IMG/VR virus record: IMGVR_UViG_3300037504_000230
Location: 1-56,801 of that record
DNA from: a virus
Direction: 5' to 3' (one strand)
DNA length: 56,801 nt
The position numbers and the translations under genes were made by a program. Each line of letters opens with the position of its first letter. The stretch's first letter is position 1. The notes under the pieces were generated by a model that worked only from the letters and a program-made list of their open reading frames with translations, was not told where the DNA came from and did not search any database. This document shows positions 1 through 9,014 of this stretch, in pieces.

Positions 1-603
1 CGTCAGATTGCTCACGGTGGCCCACGAGAGGTTGCCGCCGCCATCCGTGGCCAGGACCTGGTTGGCCGCGCCGTCCACATCGGGTAGCGCCCAGATCTGG
101 TCGGCGGTCAGCGCCGGGGCCTCGAATCCGACATAATTGGAGTTGCCCACATCGTAGAAGCGCAACTCGCTGCCGCCACGCAGTTGCTCATTCCCGTTGA
201 GTATCAGCCCGCCGAATGTTGGAGTGTCTGTGGTTTCAAGGTCTTGATTGAGTGTACTGTTGCCGTTCAGTGTTAGTGTGTTAGTATTAAGGTCTACTGT
301 GCCGCCACTACTAAATATTAAGTCCGCATCGGGGAGTGTCAAGTCGCGGTCCGCTGTTAGCGCGGCGCTAATCGTTAGTTGGTCGCCGCCCGTAACATCC
401 TCGATAATGTCGCTTGAGGTAATAGAGCTAGAAGAATCCCAGACCGCTAAGCGTCCGGTGATGCCGTTGCCCGTCACGCCCGGAACGACGGTGCCGCCGC
501 CTCCACCCTCGCCGACTTGCCGCTCCTGTGTCAGTAACTGCTCTAGCTCACGGTCAAGCGCGTTTACCCGTTCGGTGAGTTGCGCCTCAAAGCGTAATGT
601 CAT
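1..603 (-). CDS. Tail fibre protein, N-terminal part (gene continues at the right end of the window)
   Basis: This is the 5' end of a long fibre gene read on the minus strand. It starts at ATG 603-601 and is still open at base 1. It gives about 201 residues: a short heptad-like N-terminus, a glycine-rich linker, then beta-rich fibre sequence. Codons from 216 down to 2 are the same as those at 56801-56587, and the frame continues there, so the full protein would be about 1286 residues (129 residues unique to this end plus 1157 from the right end). It overlaps the tail-tip gene by 17 bases. Assignment as a fibre rests on its repetitive DxxIxFDSS-like composition and its position after tape measure, Dit and tip genes. 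Confidence 0.8.
   Translation of the reverse strand, partial: MTLRFEAQLTERVNALDRELEQLLTQERQVGEGGGGGTVVPGVTGNGITGRLAVWDSSSSITSSDIIEDVTGGDQLTISAALTADRDLTLPDADLIFSSGGTVDLNTNTLTLNGNSTLNQDLETTDTPTFGGLILNGNEQLRGGSELRFYDVGNSNYVGFEAPALTADQIWALPDVDGAANQVLATDGGGNLSWATVSNLT
2..216. repeat. 215-base direct terminal repeat, left copy
   Basis: The sequence matches 56587-56801 with one internal difference (G at 89, A at 56674), which changes Ala to Val in the fibre protein. Base 1 does not match its counterpart. It lies inside the fibre gene and joins the two gene halves in frame. The simplest reading is overlap of a circular or circularly permuted assembly. A true terminal redundancy is the alternative. 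Confidence 0.9.
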
Positions 604-2503
604 TTTCGGCCTCCAGTCTTGCCTGTACCTGCTCCTCGCTGCCCTTAACGCTCAGGGCGACTGCGCGGATAATAGCCTCGAATTCATAATCGAGGAACCG
701 TGCGGTTACACGGTAGCCCCAGTCCCAGTCAATCCCGAAGCGCGCGTTCGCCGTGTCAAGAGGGATGCCGCCGAAGCGCAACTTAGGCCGCCCCTCGATG
801 AGCTTCTGTTTTCCTGTGTTATCAATAGAGTCGGGCGTGTTCTGTTGGCGTGCGTCCGCCCAGCCCTCACAGCGATTCCAGATCGAGGCCTTATAGCGTG
901 CCGAGTCTGCAACCTGGCGCACCGTCCGTCCCAGCCCAAGGCCGGGACCTCCGCTATAGATATAGTTTCGCTCATTACGATAGTCGAATTCCAGGAACGG
1001 CTCACTGAGGTTATTCAACTCCTCTGAAAATATAAGCGTCGTGCGGTCCAGGCCCGGTTGTCTAATCCGCGTTCGGAACTCAAATGAGATCGAGGAAGGG
1101 CTGATTCCAGCAACCTCGACGTCATAGAACACTTCATTGCCCGCCTCGCGAGACGCGCGCTGCAACGCCGGGAGCGCGCCGCCGTTAGCTAGTGTGAGCA
1201 CCTGGCGCCAAGGGACGCTCGTCGGCGTCGTTGGTCCCAGTGTCTGGTTGCTCTGCACGGTAAGTCGCCCTAGGGCGCGGCTGCCCTCCTCGGTGGCCGG
1301 ACTGCCGTCGTCAGAGAGGGCGAAGTCGACAATACCCTTCATAATATCATCGGTATTCTCGATTAACCCGCTCACGCCAGCGCCGATAGCGCCGATATAA
1401 TTTAGGAAAATGCCCGCAGTCTCGCCGCCGGGCGCAATATAATCAAGCCAGTCCTCTGGCGCGGTTGACGGATCTAGGTAGGCGACGTCTGGTAGGCCGT
1501 TGATCATCACATATATATCACCAGCCGCTATAGCGCCGCCCTTCGCTGCAGCCATTTCTCCGCCCGTAAAGTCTGCGCTCCCGGCCTCTAATACATAAAT
1601 GTCGCCTATCTCTACCGCCTCATTGCCATTAGCTAAGAAGCAGGCGGCCGACTGAAACGATTGGAGTATAGATTGCCCGGCGACGGTTTGCACACTAAAA
1701 TCGGGAACCTGGCGGATTTTATATAAATCTCCAGTTGCAATAGCTGCACCCTTCACGCCCGCCATAATACTGCCCGTGAAGTCATTGCTGCCGCCCTCCA
1801 GGACATAATAGTCATTGACACTCGGTATTGCGTTACCGTTCTCGGTATACAGGGATCCGCTGGTCATCGCGGTGCCAATCCCCTCGGCGGCGGTTTGGGC
1901 ATCAAAATCGATTTTATCAGTCACCTCAAAGATATCATCGATTGTAGCATTGCCGCCCTTAGCGATGGTCATTTCATTACCCGTAAAGTCGATAGGCGGC
2001 GACCCGGTGCCATCTACAATATAGCGCAGTCCGACGTCCGGGATGGCGTTGCTATTAGCGGTATAGAGCGCGCCGCTGGTAAACGCGGTCCCCAGCGTCT
2101 CGGATGTGTTAATCGTCACTTCTAATCCTGTCGGGAACGTGGCCCCCGCCGTGCCCGCGTAATTTGCCACAATCCGGCGCGTCAGTAAATGCTTAGGATC
2201 GAATCCCTCGACGTCCACGAAAAGGCTGCCGTTATCGAGACTAAAACGCCAGTAGCGGATAAAATATGCCTGCCAAAAGTCGAGGCTGCCGCCGCGGGGC
2301 GCGCGCCAGATTTGCACCATGACATCGCGGCGCAATAGGCGCGGGTCAAATGTTACGGGCATGCGCATCGCCAGCCCACCTACGCCGTCGGCGGTCTTAG
2401 ACGCGGTAAATTCTAGCACATTATCAATAATTGCTGAGGTGTCAAACGCGGCGATGCGCGCGCCTCGGTCATTCGTCAGGTATATTTCATAGCCGTCAAA
2501 CAT
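587..2503 (-). CDS. Tail tip / baseplate-like protein (ReqiPepy6 Gp37-like)
   Basis: 638 residues, starting at ATG 2503 where it overlaps the Dit stop. The first 130 residues resemble tail proteins that clamp onto Dit. The C-terminal 200 residues (FDYRNERN, then GIDWDWGYRV and FLDYEF) resemble the Siphovirus ReqiPepy6 Gp37-like family of tail-tip proteins. Between about residues 130 and 345 there are three degenerate copies of a 55-65 residue unit built on GT-A-TSG-LYT, Y-VL-GGS-DFTG and KGG-AIA-GDIY. This insert is probably a beta-structured decoration exposed at the tail tip. The function in host contact is inferred from position between Dit and fibre. Confidence 0.65.
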   Translation of the reverse strand: MFDGYEIYLTNDRGARIAAFDTSAIIDNVLEFTASKTADGVGGLAMRMPVTFDPRLLRRDVMVQIWRAPRGGSLDFWQAYFIRYWRFSLDNGSLFVDVEGFDPKHLLTRRIVANYAGTAGATFPTGLEVTINTSETLGTAFTSGALYTANSNAIPDVGLRYIVDGTGSPPIDFTGNEMTIAKGGNATIDDIFEVTDKIDFDAQTAAEGIGTAMTSGSLYTENGNAIPSVNDYYVLEGGSNDFTGSIMAGVKGAAIATGDLYKIRQVPDFSVQTVAGQSILQSFQSAACFLANGNEAVEIGDIYVLEAGSADFTGGEMAAAKGGAIAAGDIYVMINGLPDVAYLDPSTAPEDWLDYIAPGGETAGIFLNYIGAIGAGVSGLIENTDDIMKGIVDFALSDDGSPATEEGSRALGRLTVQSNQTLGPTTPTSVPWRQVLTLANGGALPALQRASREAGNEVFYDVEVAGISPSSISFEFRTRIRQPGLDRTTLIFSEELNNLSEPFLEFDYRNERNYIYSGGPGLGLGRTVRQVADSARYKASIWNRCEGWADARQQNTPDSIDNTGKQKLIEGRPKLRFGGIPLDTANARFGIDWDWGYRVTARFLDYEFEAIIRAVALSVKGSEEQVQARLEAENDITL

Positions 2504-4959
2504 TAGTCGAATCCCTTAAATTGATCGCGCCAGCGGATAAACGCCGTTACATCGGGCGATCCGCCGTCAATAAACGTGCTGATCGTATTGCTACCCGGCA
2601 GCAACGCAAACTCCACAACGTCACTATTAGCTAATAGCGCGCCAGGGCGTTTCCCGTTAAAGCTTGAGGTTACTGACTTGGCGCCCGGCGTGAAGTCGAT
2701 TTCTAACTCCTCGCCGTCAAGTATATTCTCGTCGTAGTACGTCGCCTTGGCCGTGCGCTCATTACGAATCCAGGCCAGCCTTGGCGCACTCCCCCCATCA
2801 CGTGAGAGATCAATCGTCGGGAATGAGCGCGCAGTACCATTAGCTACGGGGGCGGCGGTTCCGCCATAGTCGGCAGAGCCAGTGGTATTGAAGCCTACGT
2901 AAATATCGTAGTTGCCAGGCACGGTCGGATCTTGATTCGCCACCGCCACTGCGCTAATCGCTGGCGACCCAGGAAGCGAAGCATCCACTGGCGCGTACGC
3001 GCGCCCACGCCAAAGCGTTAGCCTGTCCACCGTCACGCTCCCCGCGTCAGTCATCTGCCCGCCGATTAGTAGCTCCCCGTTATCCGACAGGGCTAGCGCG
3101 CTCCCCGATGCGTTCATTCCGTCACCAAGTTGGTTGATAACGCTGCCATTCCAAAAGGCCGCGTACCGTGCGGTGTCACCCGCACCCGTAGAGGTGAATG
3201 AACCCGTGATATATACGCGCCCGCGCGGGTCTATCGCTAGCGCCGTTACCTCTTTGCTTCCCGCTAGCGTGAAACCCTGATCGAGTGCGTTCCAGCTTCC
3301 TCCGCTCCACCTAGCAATGCCGTCAAAGTCCGTCCCGGCCCCGCCGTCCTGGCTGAACGCCCCGCCCGCATAGAGGTCGTCAGTTGTGCGGTCTACGACC
3401 AGCGCCCGCACCATATCATCGAATCCGCTGCCCATCGCGCTATACGCCGCACCGTCCCATCTCACAATATAGTCAGAGTCCCCATCCGCATTCCAGTTCG
3501 TGAAGTCGCCACCGATATATAGGCTCCCCTTATTGCTGAATGCCAACGCGTAGACTGTCCCCGCGCCACCACCGGATACTGGCGACCAGCTCCCAGAGCT
3601 TGCATCCAGATAGGCTACACGGTCACCCGTCGCCCCGCCTAGATTAGAGAATGCGCCCCCGACGTAAATGTCGCCATTAGGCGCCTCGGCCATAGCGTAG
3701 ATCGCACCATTTACAGCGCCGGGCGACCCGACCGTTGACCAGGAGTCGGCATCAGGGTCGTAGGCAGAGATATAGTCTAGTGGCGCGCTGCCATTCCAGT
3801 TCGTGAAGTCGCCCGCGAAATACACGAGTTGATCACGTGCCGGGAGAATGGCCCGTACCGCGCTAATCGATCCCGGATTTGACACTAGATTAAGGTCGTC
3901 CCACTGCCCTGTGCTGCGGAAGCGCCCCGCCGCGTAATGAAAGACAGTCGCATCCTCAACGTCTAGCGTGGTAGAGCTTTCGAGCACGCTGTGCCAGTAT
4001 GGGTAGGGCGCAATAAAGCGTATAGGGACAATCTCATGAACGTAGTTGTCCATGCCCCAGTCGCCCTCTAGCCCGCCCTCATAATGGACTAGGATTTCTT
4101 TAACGACATCTGCACCTGTATACCACAGACGCACAGGCTGCCAGCCGTTTTTATCGGGCGGGTAACTATCATATTCTAGGATGCCCGTCAGTTGCTGGCG
4201 CGCCTGGTTGAGGTCACAATCCGAGGATGTCGCCTCCAGCGTGCCGACCAGCGTGCCGACCAGCGGCTGCTCTTTTGTGTTGCGATACTCAGATCCTGGC
4301 AGTAGCGCGTAGGTCGTCGTGTAGATATTGCGCCGCGTTCCGCCAAAACCAATAATCTCTCGCTCTTTAAAGGTGAAGTCGTAGTCAGAGCCCGGCGCAC
4401 TCAAGTCGACTAACACGCCACCCGCTCGACTATCTGCGCCACGCACTGAGCTGCTCTCATGCTCGCCGCCGGTCCAGTAGCAGCCCCCCTGATCGCCATC
4501 GCAGTAGGTTGTCCAGTGGTCTTTTTCCTCGAGTTGAATCATATCGATATATATTGGATTAGGAATAGCGCCTGACCATACGAATAGTAAAGGGTCGCTA
4601 CCAGACACCTCAGAAGAATCAATCAGCACGCCGTAGAGGCCCCAGTTGGCGTCAAGTTGCATAATCAGCGCTGGCGTCGAGTAGTTCGCTCCGTTATCCA
4701 GCGAAACATCATCACCTAAACTGGCAATGGACGCCGACCTCGCCGCAAAAGTTAAGTAATAATCCGCCGACCCATCTAGCGACTTCGTTATCCACTTCGC
4801 GGAAGTTCCACCCGCGAGCTTATACGAGTATCCGCCCCGCGCCGAGTAATCCGTGCTTCGCTCGACACCGATAAATTGAAAGTTCCCCGTTGTCTCTGCG
4901 CTCGGATTGAGCACGAGGTTCTCGGTCGCCTCCGGCACAATAACATGCCAGTGTCCCAT
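2503..4959 (-). CDS. Distal tail protein (Dit) with N-terminal binding-like domain and inserted beta-propeller
   Basis: 818 residues. Residues 10-160 (starting ENLVLNPSAET) look like a CBM4/9-type jelly-roll. About 170-340 and the last 100 residues carry the phage distal-tail (Sipho_tail) pattern, including RFIAPYPYW before the insert and VEFALLPGSNTI near the end. In between (about 350-720) there are six or seven repeats with a GGDFTNW/GGAFSNLGG signature about 50 residues apart, each ending in an xxRWDGxxW-like strand. This suggests a seven-bladed propeller inserted in the Dit core. The usual Dit is 250-300 residues, so this one is nearly three times larger. It is probably part of the tail-tip ring and may bind surface glycans. 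The fold assignment is by eye. Confidence 0.7.
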   Translation of the reverse strand: MGHWHVIVPEATENLVLNPSAETTGNFQFIGVERSTDYSARGGYSYKLAGGTSAKWITKSLDGSADYYLTFAARSASIASLGDDVSLDNGANYSTPALIMQLDANWGLYGVLIDSSEVSGSDPLLFVWSGAIPNPIYIDMIQLEEKDHWTTYCDGDQGGCYWTGGEHESSSVRGADSRAGGVLVDLSAPGSDYDFTFKEREIIGFGGTRRNIYTTTYALLPGSEYRNTKEQPLVGTLVGTLEATSSDCDLNQARQQLTGILEYDSYPPDKNGWQPVRLWYTGADVVKEILVHYEGGLEGDWGMDNYVHEIVPIRFIAPYPYWHSVLESSTTLDVEDATVFHYAAGRFRSTGQWDDLNLVSNPGSISAVRAILPARDQLVYFAGDFTNWNGSAPLDYISAYDPDADSWSTVGSPGAVNGAIYAMAEAPNGDIYVGGAFSNLGGATGDRVAYLDASSGSWSPVSGGGAGTVYALAFSNKGSLYIGGDFTNWNADGDSDYIVRWDGAAYSAMGSGFDDMVRALVVDRTTDDLYAGGAFSQDGGAGTDFDGIARWSGGSWNALDQGFTLAGSKEVTALAIDPRGRVYITGSFTSTGAGDTARYAAFWNGSVINQLGDGMNASGSALALSDNGELLIGGQMTDAGSVTVDRLTLWRGRAYAPVDASLPGSPAISAVAVANQDPTVPGNYDIYVGFNTTGSADYGGTAAPVANGTARSFPTIDLSRDGGSAPRLAWIRNERTAKATYYDENILDGEELEIDFTPGAKSVTSSFNGKRPGALLANSDVVEFALLPGSNTISTFIDGGSPDVTAFIRWRDQFKGFD

Positions 4960-7265
4960 TAGCTTACCCCCATCAGCGCCATAGCTGTCTGTGTGTCCTG
5001 TACCACGCCAGGTGTCGTGGCACGAGTATTGATCGTTTGATTAAAGTTGATCGTCTGATTGCGGTCGCCGCCACCACGCCCGCCACCCACCTCTGAGAGA
5101 TTGAGCTGTGTCTCCAAGCGCGGCAGATCAACCTCCGCTAGTTTACGCATGGCCTCTGAGGTGCCTAGGAACGCCTGCTCTAATTCGGACGGCGACTTTC
5201 GCTGCAACCATTGCGGCAGCTGGATCCCGCCAAGCTTATCGACAAGATTGCCGAGCCAGGAGATCGCGGACTTGATGGCCTCTGTCACCCACCCGATAGC
5301 GCCCGCAATTGCCTCGAAGGTGCGCACCCCGGCCTCAACAGCAGGCGGGATATTGTCCGCGACCCAGGTGATAATTTCCTTTAGTGCTGGCACCATTTTC
5401 TCCTTAACGAATTGCCATGTCGCGCCCATAGCGTTGGGTAGCGTCGTGGAGAAGAACGTACCGAGGGTTTCTAGCACGCTCTTTCCGCCCTCTGCCGCCT
5501 GCGGCAGTAGACTTCCTAGCCACGTTATAAGATCCGAGACTAGTGGCCCGAACTCTGAGCCGATATGCGTCACCAGGTCCATGATCACAGGTATGAGTTC
5601 GTTGCGGAAAAACCCTACGACCGCACCGATGGCCGCTGGTATCTTCTCGGCTAGCCATTGCGCGATATTCACAAACGCGGGTATGACCTTAGCTTGGATA
5701 AACTGCCAAACAGATTGTAGTGCTGGGACTAGCGTTCCGGTCCAGAACGTAGCAATGGCCTGCACGGCAAGTGGAATCTTATCAGCCAGCCAGTCACGCA
5801 CCATGCTAAAGACGGGCAAGATTTTGTCCTGGATAAACTGCCAAGCGGTTTGTAGCGCCGGAACCAGTGTCCCCGTCCAGAAGTTTCCCGCCGCCTGCGC
5901 TGCTACTCCGAGTTGGTCACGTAGCCAGCTCACTGCCAATTTTAGGGCGGGTACAATTTTATCCTGGATGAATTGCCACGCCGTCTGCATGGCGGGAACT
6001 AGCACCGCGTGCCATACCGAGGCGGCAGCCTGAATCGCTACCGGTATTTGATCTTTAAGCCAGCCTATTGCGCTACGTACAGCGGGAATCACCTTGTCCC
6101 GTAGGAACGCCGTTACCGCCTGGAACGCCGGAATGAATACGGCCTGGATAACCTGCTGGACTTTGAGCATCGCGTCGCCAATTTTCTTACCCGTCTCCCC
6201 GAATGTGAACATCAGCGTGTAACGCAGTACAGTCAGCGGGTCTAGTCCGCGACTAAGTCCCTCGCGGAAGCGGTCAAATATCACCGTAACTAACTCAATA
6301 GCGGAGGTTACTTTATCACGAATGAAGCTGGCGATAGCCGCGAAGACTGGCAATGCCTTCTTGCTAATAAAGGACCACACGCGCCCTAGCGTGCCGATCA
6401 TGTTTTTAAGGGCGGGCACAAGGCGGCCCTGGATAAACGGGACTAGCTTATCTGCGATGCGCTCCGCGAATACCTGTACTGGAGGCAGTAACTTCTCTAT
6501 TACGGGGATAAACGCCAGTCCTATTTGATCAGTCGTATTCTTAATGGTCGCCCGTAATTTAGCGAGACGTTCGGCGGCGGTAAGCTGGTCACTACCCATC
6601 TTTGAGACCATGTCACCGCCCGCCTCAACGGTGGCGTTAAGGAGGGCGAGTTGTTTCTCCTCATCGGTTAGTTCCTCTACGGTTTTGCCCAGCTTGGCGG
6701 CCATGGCCTCATTGGCCTCACCTAGTGACAGCACGAGGCCCGTATTATCGATCATTAGCGGTGAACTGCGCTTAATGCCGGCAACCAGACTCTCAAAGAG
6801 GAAGCCAACGTCCTCGCCCGTGGCCTTGCTCGCAGCGCGTGCGGTTTCTAGCAGTTTAGGGAGCGCCTTCCCAAACTGCTCTCCGAATTCGCCGCCCGCG
6901 CCCGTCAGCGCAACGTTCGCCTGGCGCATCAGCTCAAAATCGGAGATCGTGCCCTTTGCGGCTTTTTGCAACTCCGCCAGGGATACATTGGCCTGCTCTG
7001 ACATAGCCTCAAAGGCAGTACCAATGCCCTCCAGTGGGGTGGCCTTTATAGCAAGCCCCCCAAGCCCGACGGCCAAACCGCCTATAGCGACCCCGGCAGC
7101 AGTTGCTCCAGCGGCCGCAACCTTAAACGCGCCGCCTAGGATATTTTTAATGCCTGCGCCGAACTTACGCGCACGCTTCTTGCTGCGCTCTAGGCCCTCC
7201 GAGAAGTCCTTCGCATCCGCCGCCAGCTTGACGACGAGTTCCGCCAGCGTCTCTTTTCTAGCCAT
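4959..7265 (-). CDS. Tail tape measure protein
   Basis: 768 residues, rich in alanine and helix. The N-terminus is basic coiled coil (KKRARKFGAGIKN), followed by a hydrophobic glycine/alanine stretch at about 45-75 typical of tape measures. Residues about 380-580 contain tandem repeats of roughly 52 residues, each with WQFIQDKIVPAL and FWTGTLVPALQ blocks. These look like HEAT-like or helical repeats that set tail length. By the rule of about 0.15 nm per residue the tail would be about 110 nm. The ATG overlaps the stop of the chaperone extension (TGATG at 7263-7267). It spans the inside of the tail tube and helps pass DNA through the host envelope. Confidence 0.9.
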   Translation of the reverse strand: MARKETLAELVVKLAADAKDFSEGLERSKKRARKFGAGIKNILGGAFKVAAAGATAAGVAIGGLAVGLGGLAIKATPLEGIGTAFEAMSEQANVSLAELQKAAKGTISDFELMRQANVALTGAGGEFGEQFGKALPKLLETARAASKATGEDVGFLFESLVAGIKRSSPLMIDNTGLVLSLGEANEAMAAKLGKTVEELTDEEKQLALLNATVEAGGDMVSKMGSDQLTAAERLAKLRATIKNTTDQIGLAFIPVIEKLLPPVQVFAERIADKLVPFIQGRLVPALKNMIGTLGRVWSFISKKALPVFAAIASFIRDKVTSAIELVTVIFDRFREGLSRGLDPLTVLRYTLMFTFGETGKKIGDAMLKVQQVIQAVFIPAFQAVTAFLRDKVIPAVRSAIGWLKDQIPVAIQAAASVWHAVLVPAMQTAWQFIQDKIVPALKLAVSWLRDQLGVAAQAAGNFWTGTLVPALQTAWQFIQDKILPVFSMVRDWLADKIPLAVQAIATFWTGTLVPALQSVWQFIQAKVIPAFVNIAQWLAEKIPAAIGAVVGFFRNELIPVIMDLVTHIGSEFGPLVSDLITWLGSLLPQAAEGGKSVLETLGTFFSTTLPNAMGATWQFVKEKMVPALKEIITWVADNIPPAVEAGVRTFEAIAGAIGWVTEAIKSAISWLGNLVDKLGGIQLPQWLQRKSPSELEQAFLGTSEAMRKLAEVDLPRLETQLNLSEVGGGRGGGDRNQTINFNQTINTRATTPGVVQDTQTAMALMGVS

Positions 7266-7627
7266 CAGCCTCCTGCCTTGCGCACTTTAACGCCCCACAT
7301 CGCCGCGATTGCCAGCGCCCGCTGGATACGCTCCTCATCACTCTGTTGGCGCGCGTATCGCTTAATAGACTCGCCAATCATGAACTGGCGCATCTTAAAC
7401 GGCGGCTTCCCTTCCTCACGGCCCGCCGCGTTAGCCGTGACAGCGGCCAGCATCGCGGCGCGCGCATCCTCGCGCCAGTCGCCCCAGGGATCCTCGCGGT
7501 AGTAGCGCATCCAATCTCGCATAATGCGATGAGGCATGGCGGCGGCTAGCGCGTCCGGATTCACGATCCAGTACCCCGACGCCAGCGCAAGCCTAAATAA
7601 AAACTTGCGCTGCGGCGTCAGTTTTTT
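7265..7627 (-). CDS. Tail assembly chaperone, frameshift-only C-terminal part (gpT-like)
   Basis: This minus-1 reading frame joins the upstream chaperone at the slippery site 7621-7627. After the shift it reads KKLTPQRKFLFRLALASGYW and runs to a TGA overlapping the tape measure ATG. Its body (RDWMRYYREDPWGDWREDAR) resembles the minor tail protein T family. There is no convincing Shine-Dalgarno or ATG of its own. A GTG at 7564 is internal to the fused frame. The fusion would be about 225 residues. As in lambda gpG/gpGT, the fused form is expected to load tail-tube subunits on the tape measure. Confidence 0.8.
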   Translation of the reverse strand, partial: KKLTPQRKFLFRLALASGYWIVNPDALAAAMPHRIMRDWMRYYREDPWGDWREDARAAMLAAVTANAAGREEGKPPFKMRQFMIGESIKRYARQQSDEERIQRALAIAAMWGVKVRKAGG

Positions 7628-7941
7628 GCGTCACCCTCACTATCATCGGATAATCCGGATAGCTCCAGAATTGCCTCAAATATCTCCTGCAGCCCCTCGC
7701 TATATCTCGCGGGCACCTTGCGCACCTCGTCCGCCGTCAGCCTGGGCTTAACTAACCCGCGCGAAATCACGCTAGGCATAGCATTAGTAAATGCAACGAG
7801 AGCGTTGTCCTCATTAGCCAGCACGCCCAACTCTGTGACTTCTGTTGCTGATAGCTCTCGAATGGTTACGGCGTCCTCAAATCCAGACGGTGTCAGATCC
7901 TGCGTCTCAAATTCTTTAAGTAGATCTTTCTTATGTAGCAT
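7618..7941 (-). CDS. Tail assembly chaperone (gpG-like)
   Basis: 107 residues, starting at ATG 7941 behind a TTGGAGG Shine-Dalgarno. It lies between the major tail protein and the tape measure, the canonical place for the G/GT chaperone pair. The sequence is acidic and helical, with EFETQDLTPSGFEDAVTIRE near the N-terminus. The stop codon TGA (7620-7618) directly follows the slippery heptamer, so most ribosomes would make this short form. Function follows from synteny and frameshift geometry more than from sequence similarity. Confidence 0.8.
   Translation of the reverse strand: MLHKKDLLKEFETQDLTPSGFEDAVTIRELSATEVTELGVLANEDNALVAFTNAMPSVISRGLVKPRLTADEVRKVPARYSEGLQEIFEAILELSGLSDDSEGDAKN
7621..7627 (-). 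promoter_or_regulatory. Programmed -1 frameshift site A AAA AAC
   Basis: On the minus strand the zero-frame codons are GCA AAA AAC TGA. The heptamer A AAA AAC is a classic -1 slippery sequence, placed immediately before the zero-frame stop. Slipping back one base opens the frame of the downstream gpT-like sequence all the way to 7265. The position between the two tail chaperone frames matches the lambda G/GT arrangement. Confidence 0.85.
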
Positions 7942-7971
7942 TTATACCTCCAAGGGTTAAATTTCTGCTTA

Positions 7972-8439
7972 TTATGGACCAACGCTGTAATAGGGTACCG
8001 GTCGCCCATCAACCTTTGCGGCGACGTCGGCGGTATGCACGCCCTCAACGGGCGCGTTGGGCGAGAATCTAGTTACAAAGCCGTCGAAAATCCAGTAGAA
8101 CGTTCCGCCACCCGCGCAGATGTTATAGTCCAGCTTGAACTTAGGTTTGATGCACGGACCAACAGTCATGCTCTCATATAGCGACGTGCCGCCGCTGCCG
8201 CCATGTGGAACTAGTGAGGGGTCAAACACGATCGGGAAGCTAACCTCGCCCCCATCCGCCATTCCGGGGAAAAACGTCTTGAAAAACGACCCGCTGTCTA
8301 TATCGCGGTGTGACGCCTCAATGCTGTTTCGCGACGTTGATGGGCCGTCAAGGTCCTGCGTTTGTCCGATTTTGACCCACGAGGTGCCACCCGCCGGGTC
8401 CCAGTATAATGTTGACGGATAACTTGGATATTCAGCCAT
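7972..8439 (-). CDS. Major tail tube protein
   Basis: 155 residues with ATG 8439 behind ATGGAGGGATTTTATA. Beta-rich sequence with the core pattern expected for tail tube subunits: IEASHRD, a GGEVSFPIVFDPS strand pair and a C-terminal GFVTRFSPNAPV segment. It lies just upstream of the tail chaperones, the usual location. It directly follows the glycosyltransferase/sulfotransferase cassette, which makes it a candidate target of glycosylation (inference). Confidence 0.8.
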   Translation of the reverse strand: MAEYPSYPSTLYWDPAGGTSWVKIGQTQDLDGPSTSRNSIEASHRDIDSGSFFKTFFPGMADGGEVSFPIVFDPSLVPHGGSGGTSLYESMTVGPCIKPKFKLDYNICAGGGTFYWIFDGFVTRFSPNAPVEGVHTADVAAKVDGRPVPYYSVGP

Positions 8440-9014
8440 TATAAAATCCCTCCATATTTCTCATATAGTAATGATTGATCATGCCGCCACCACTCTAGAC
8501 GAGGCCTGTGCAATCCGTGCTGGCAGTAGACAATAGGCGCCCACATTGACAGCCAGCCTGACGCGCGCTGTAATGCTACCTCTGCCGCATAGTGAATAAA
8601 CTCTGTGTCTAGCACAACCTCAACGCGCGGGTGTATCAGCATACAAAATCCAGATAGGTGGTGCACCAACTGCGGGGGCCGCATATCGCCAGGGCGCCCG
8701 CTATTTTGCGGAGGCGTCCGACAGCGCCCGCTTGGCCCTACGAACCCGACGCGTAGTGGGTCGTGGTAGGCGTCGAGTGTATTTTTAAGTATACGCAACC
8801 AGTCGTCACTCATGGCAACATCGTCATTGAGAAACAGTACATAGTCGTGCGCGCTTACGTAGTCGAGGCCCTGCGTTGTCACCCACACCCACCCTCGTCG
8901 CCGCGTGTCTGCGATAATGTGATACACGGCCTCGGCGCCTGCGTTGGCCCGCACACGCTCAACGCACTGATGTGCATGGTCCGCATCTAGCGTCGGGATA
9001 ATGGCGCGGATCAT
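8439..9014 (-). CDS. GT-A type glycosyltransferase (family 2-like)
   Basis: 191 residues from ATG 9014, which overlaps the stop of the sulfotransferase gene (ATGA). The motif DYVLFLNDDVAMSDDWL (about residues 60-75) is the donor/metal-binding acidic motif of GT2-like enzymes, followed by FVGPSGR and a C-terminal WW-HD region. It is short for the family (usually 230-300), so the acceptor domain is reduced. It is translationally coupled within a four-gene sugar/sulfate cassette between tail terminator and tail tube. It probably transfers a sugar in the host cytoplasm, to either a virion protein or another acceptor. Confidence 0.75.
   Translation of the reverse strand: MIRAIIPTLDADHAHQCVERVRANAGAEAVYHIIADTRRRGWVWVTTQGLDYVSAHDYVLFLNDDVAMSDDWLRILKNTLDAYHDPLRVGFVGPSGRCRTPPQNSGRPGDMRPPQLVHHLSGFCMLIHPRVEVVLDTEFIHYAAEVALQRASGWLSMWAPIVYCQHGLHRPRLEWWRHDQSLLYEKYGGIL

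Noticed and set aside
248-1027. Plus-strand open frame of 259 codons
   Set aside because: It is the shadow of the fibre and tail-tip genes on the minus strand; no ribosome site and unlikely protein composition.
5059-7290. Long plus-strand frames over the tape measure gene
   Set aside because: Complementary to the tape measure repeats; Ser/Arg-rich shadows with no start signal.
7265-7564. gpT-like sequence as an independent gene starting at 7564
   Set aside because: The start is a GTG with no ribosome site, and the slippery heptamer upstream gives a clean fusion.
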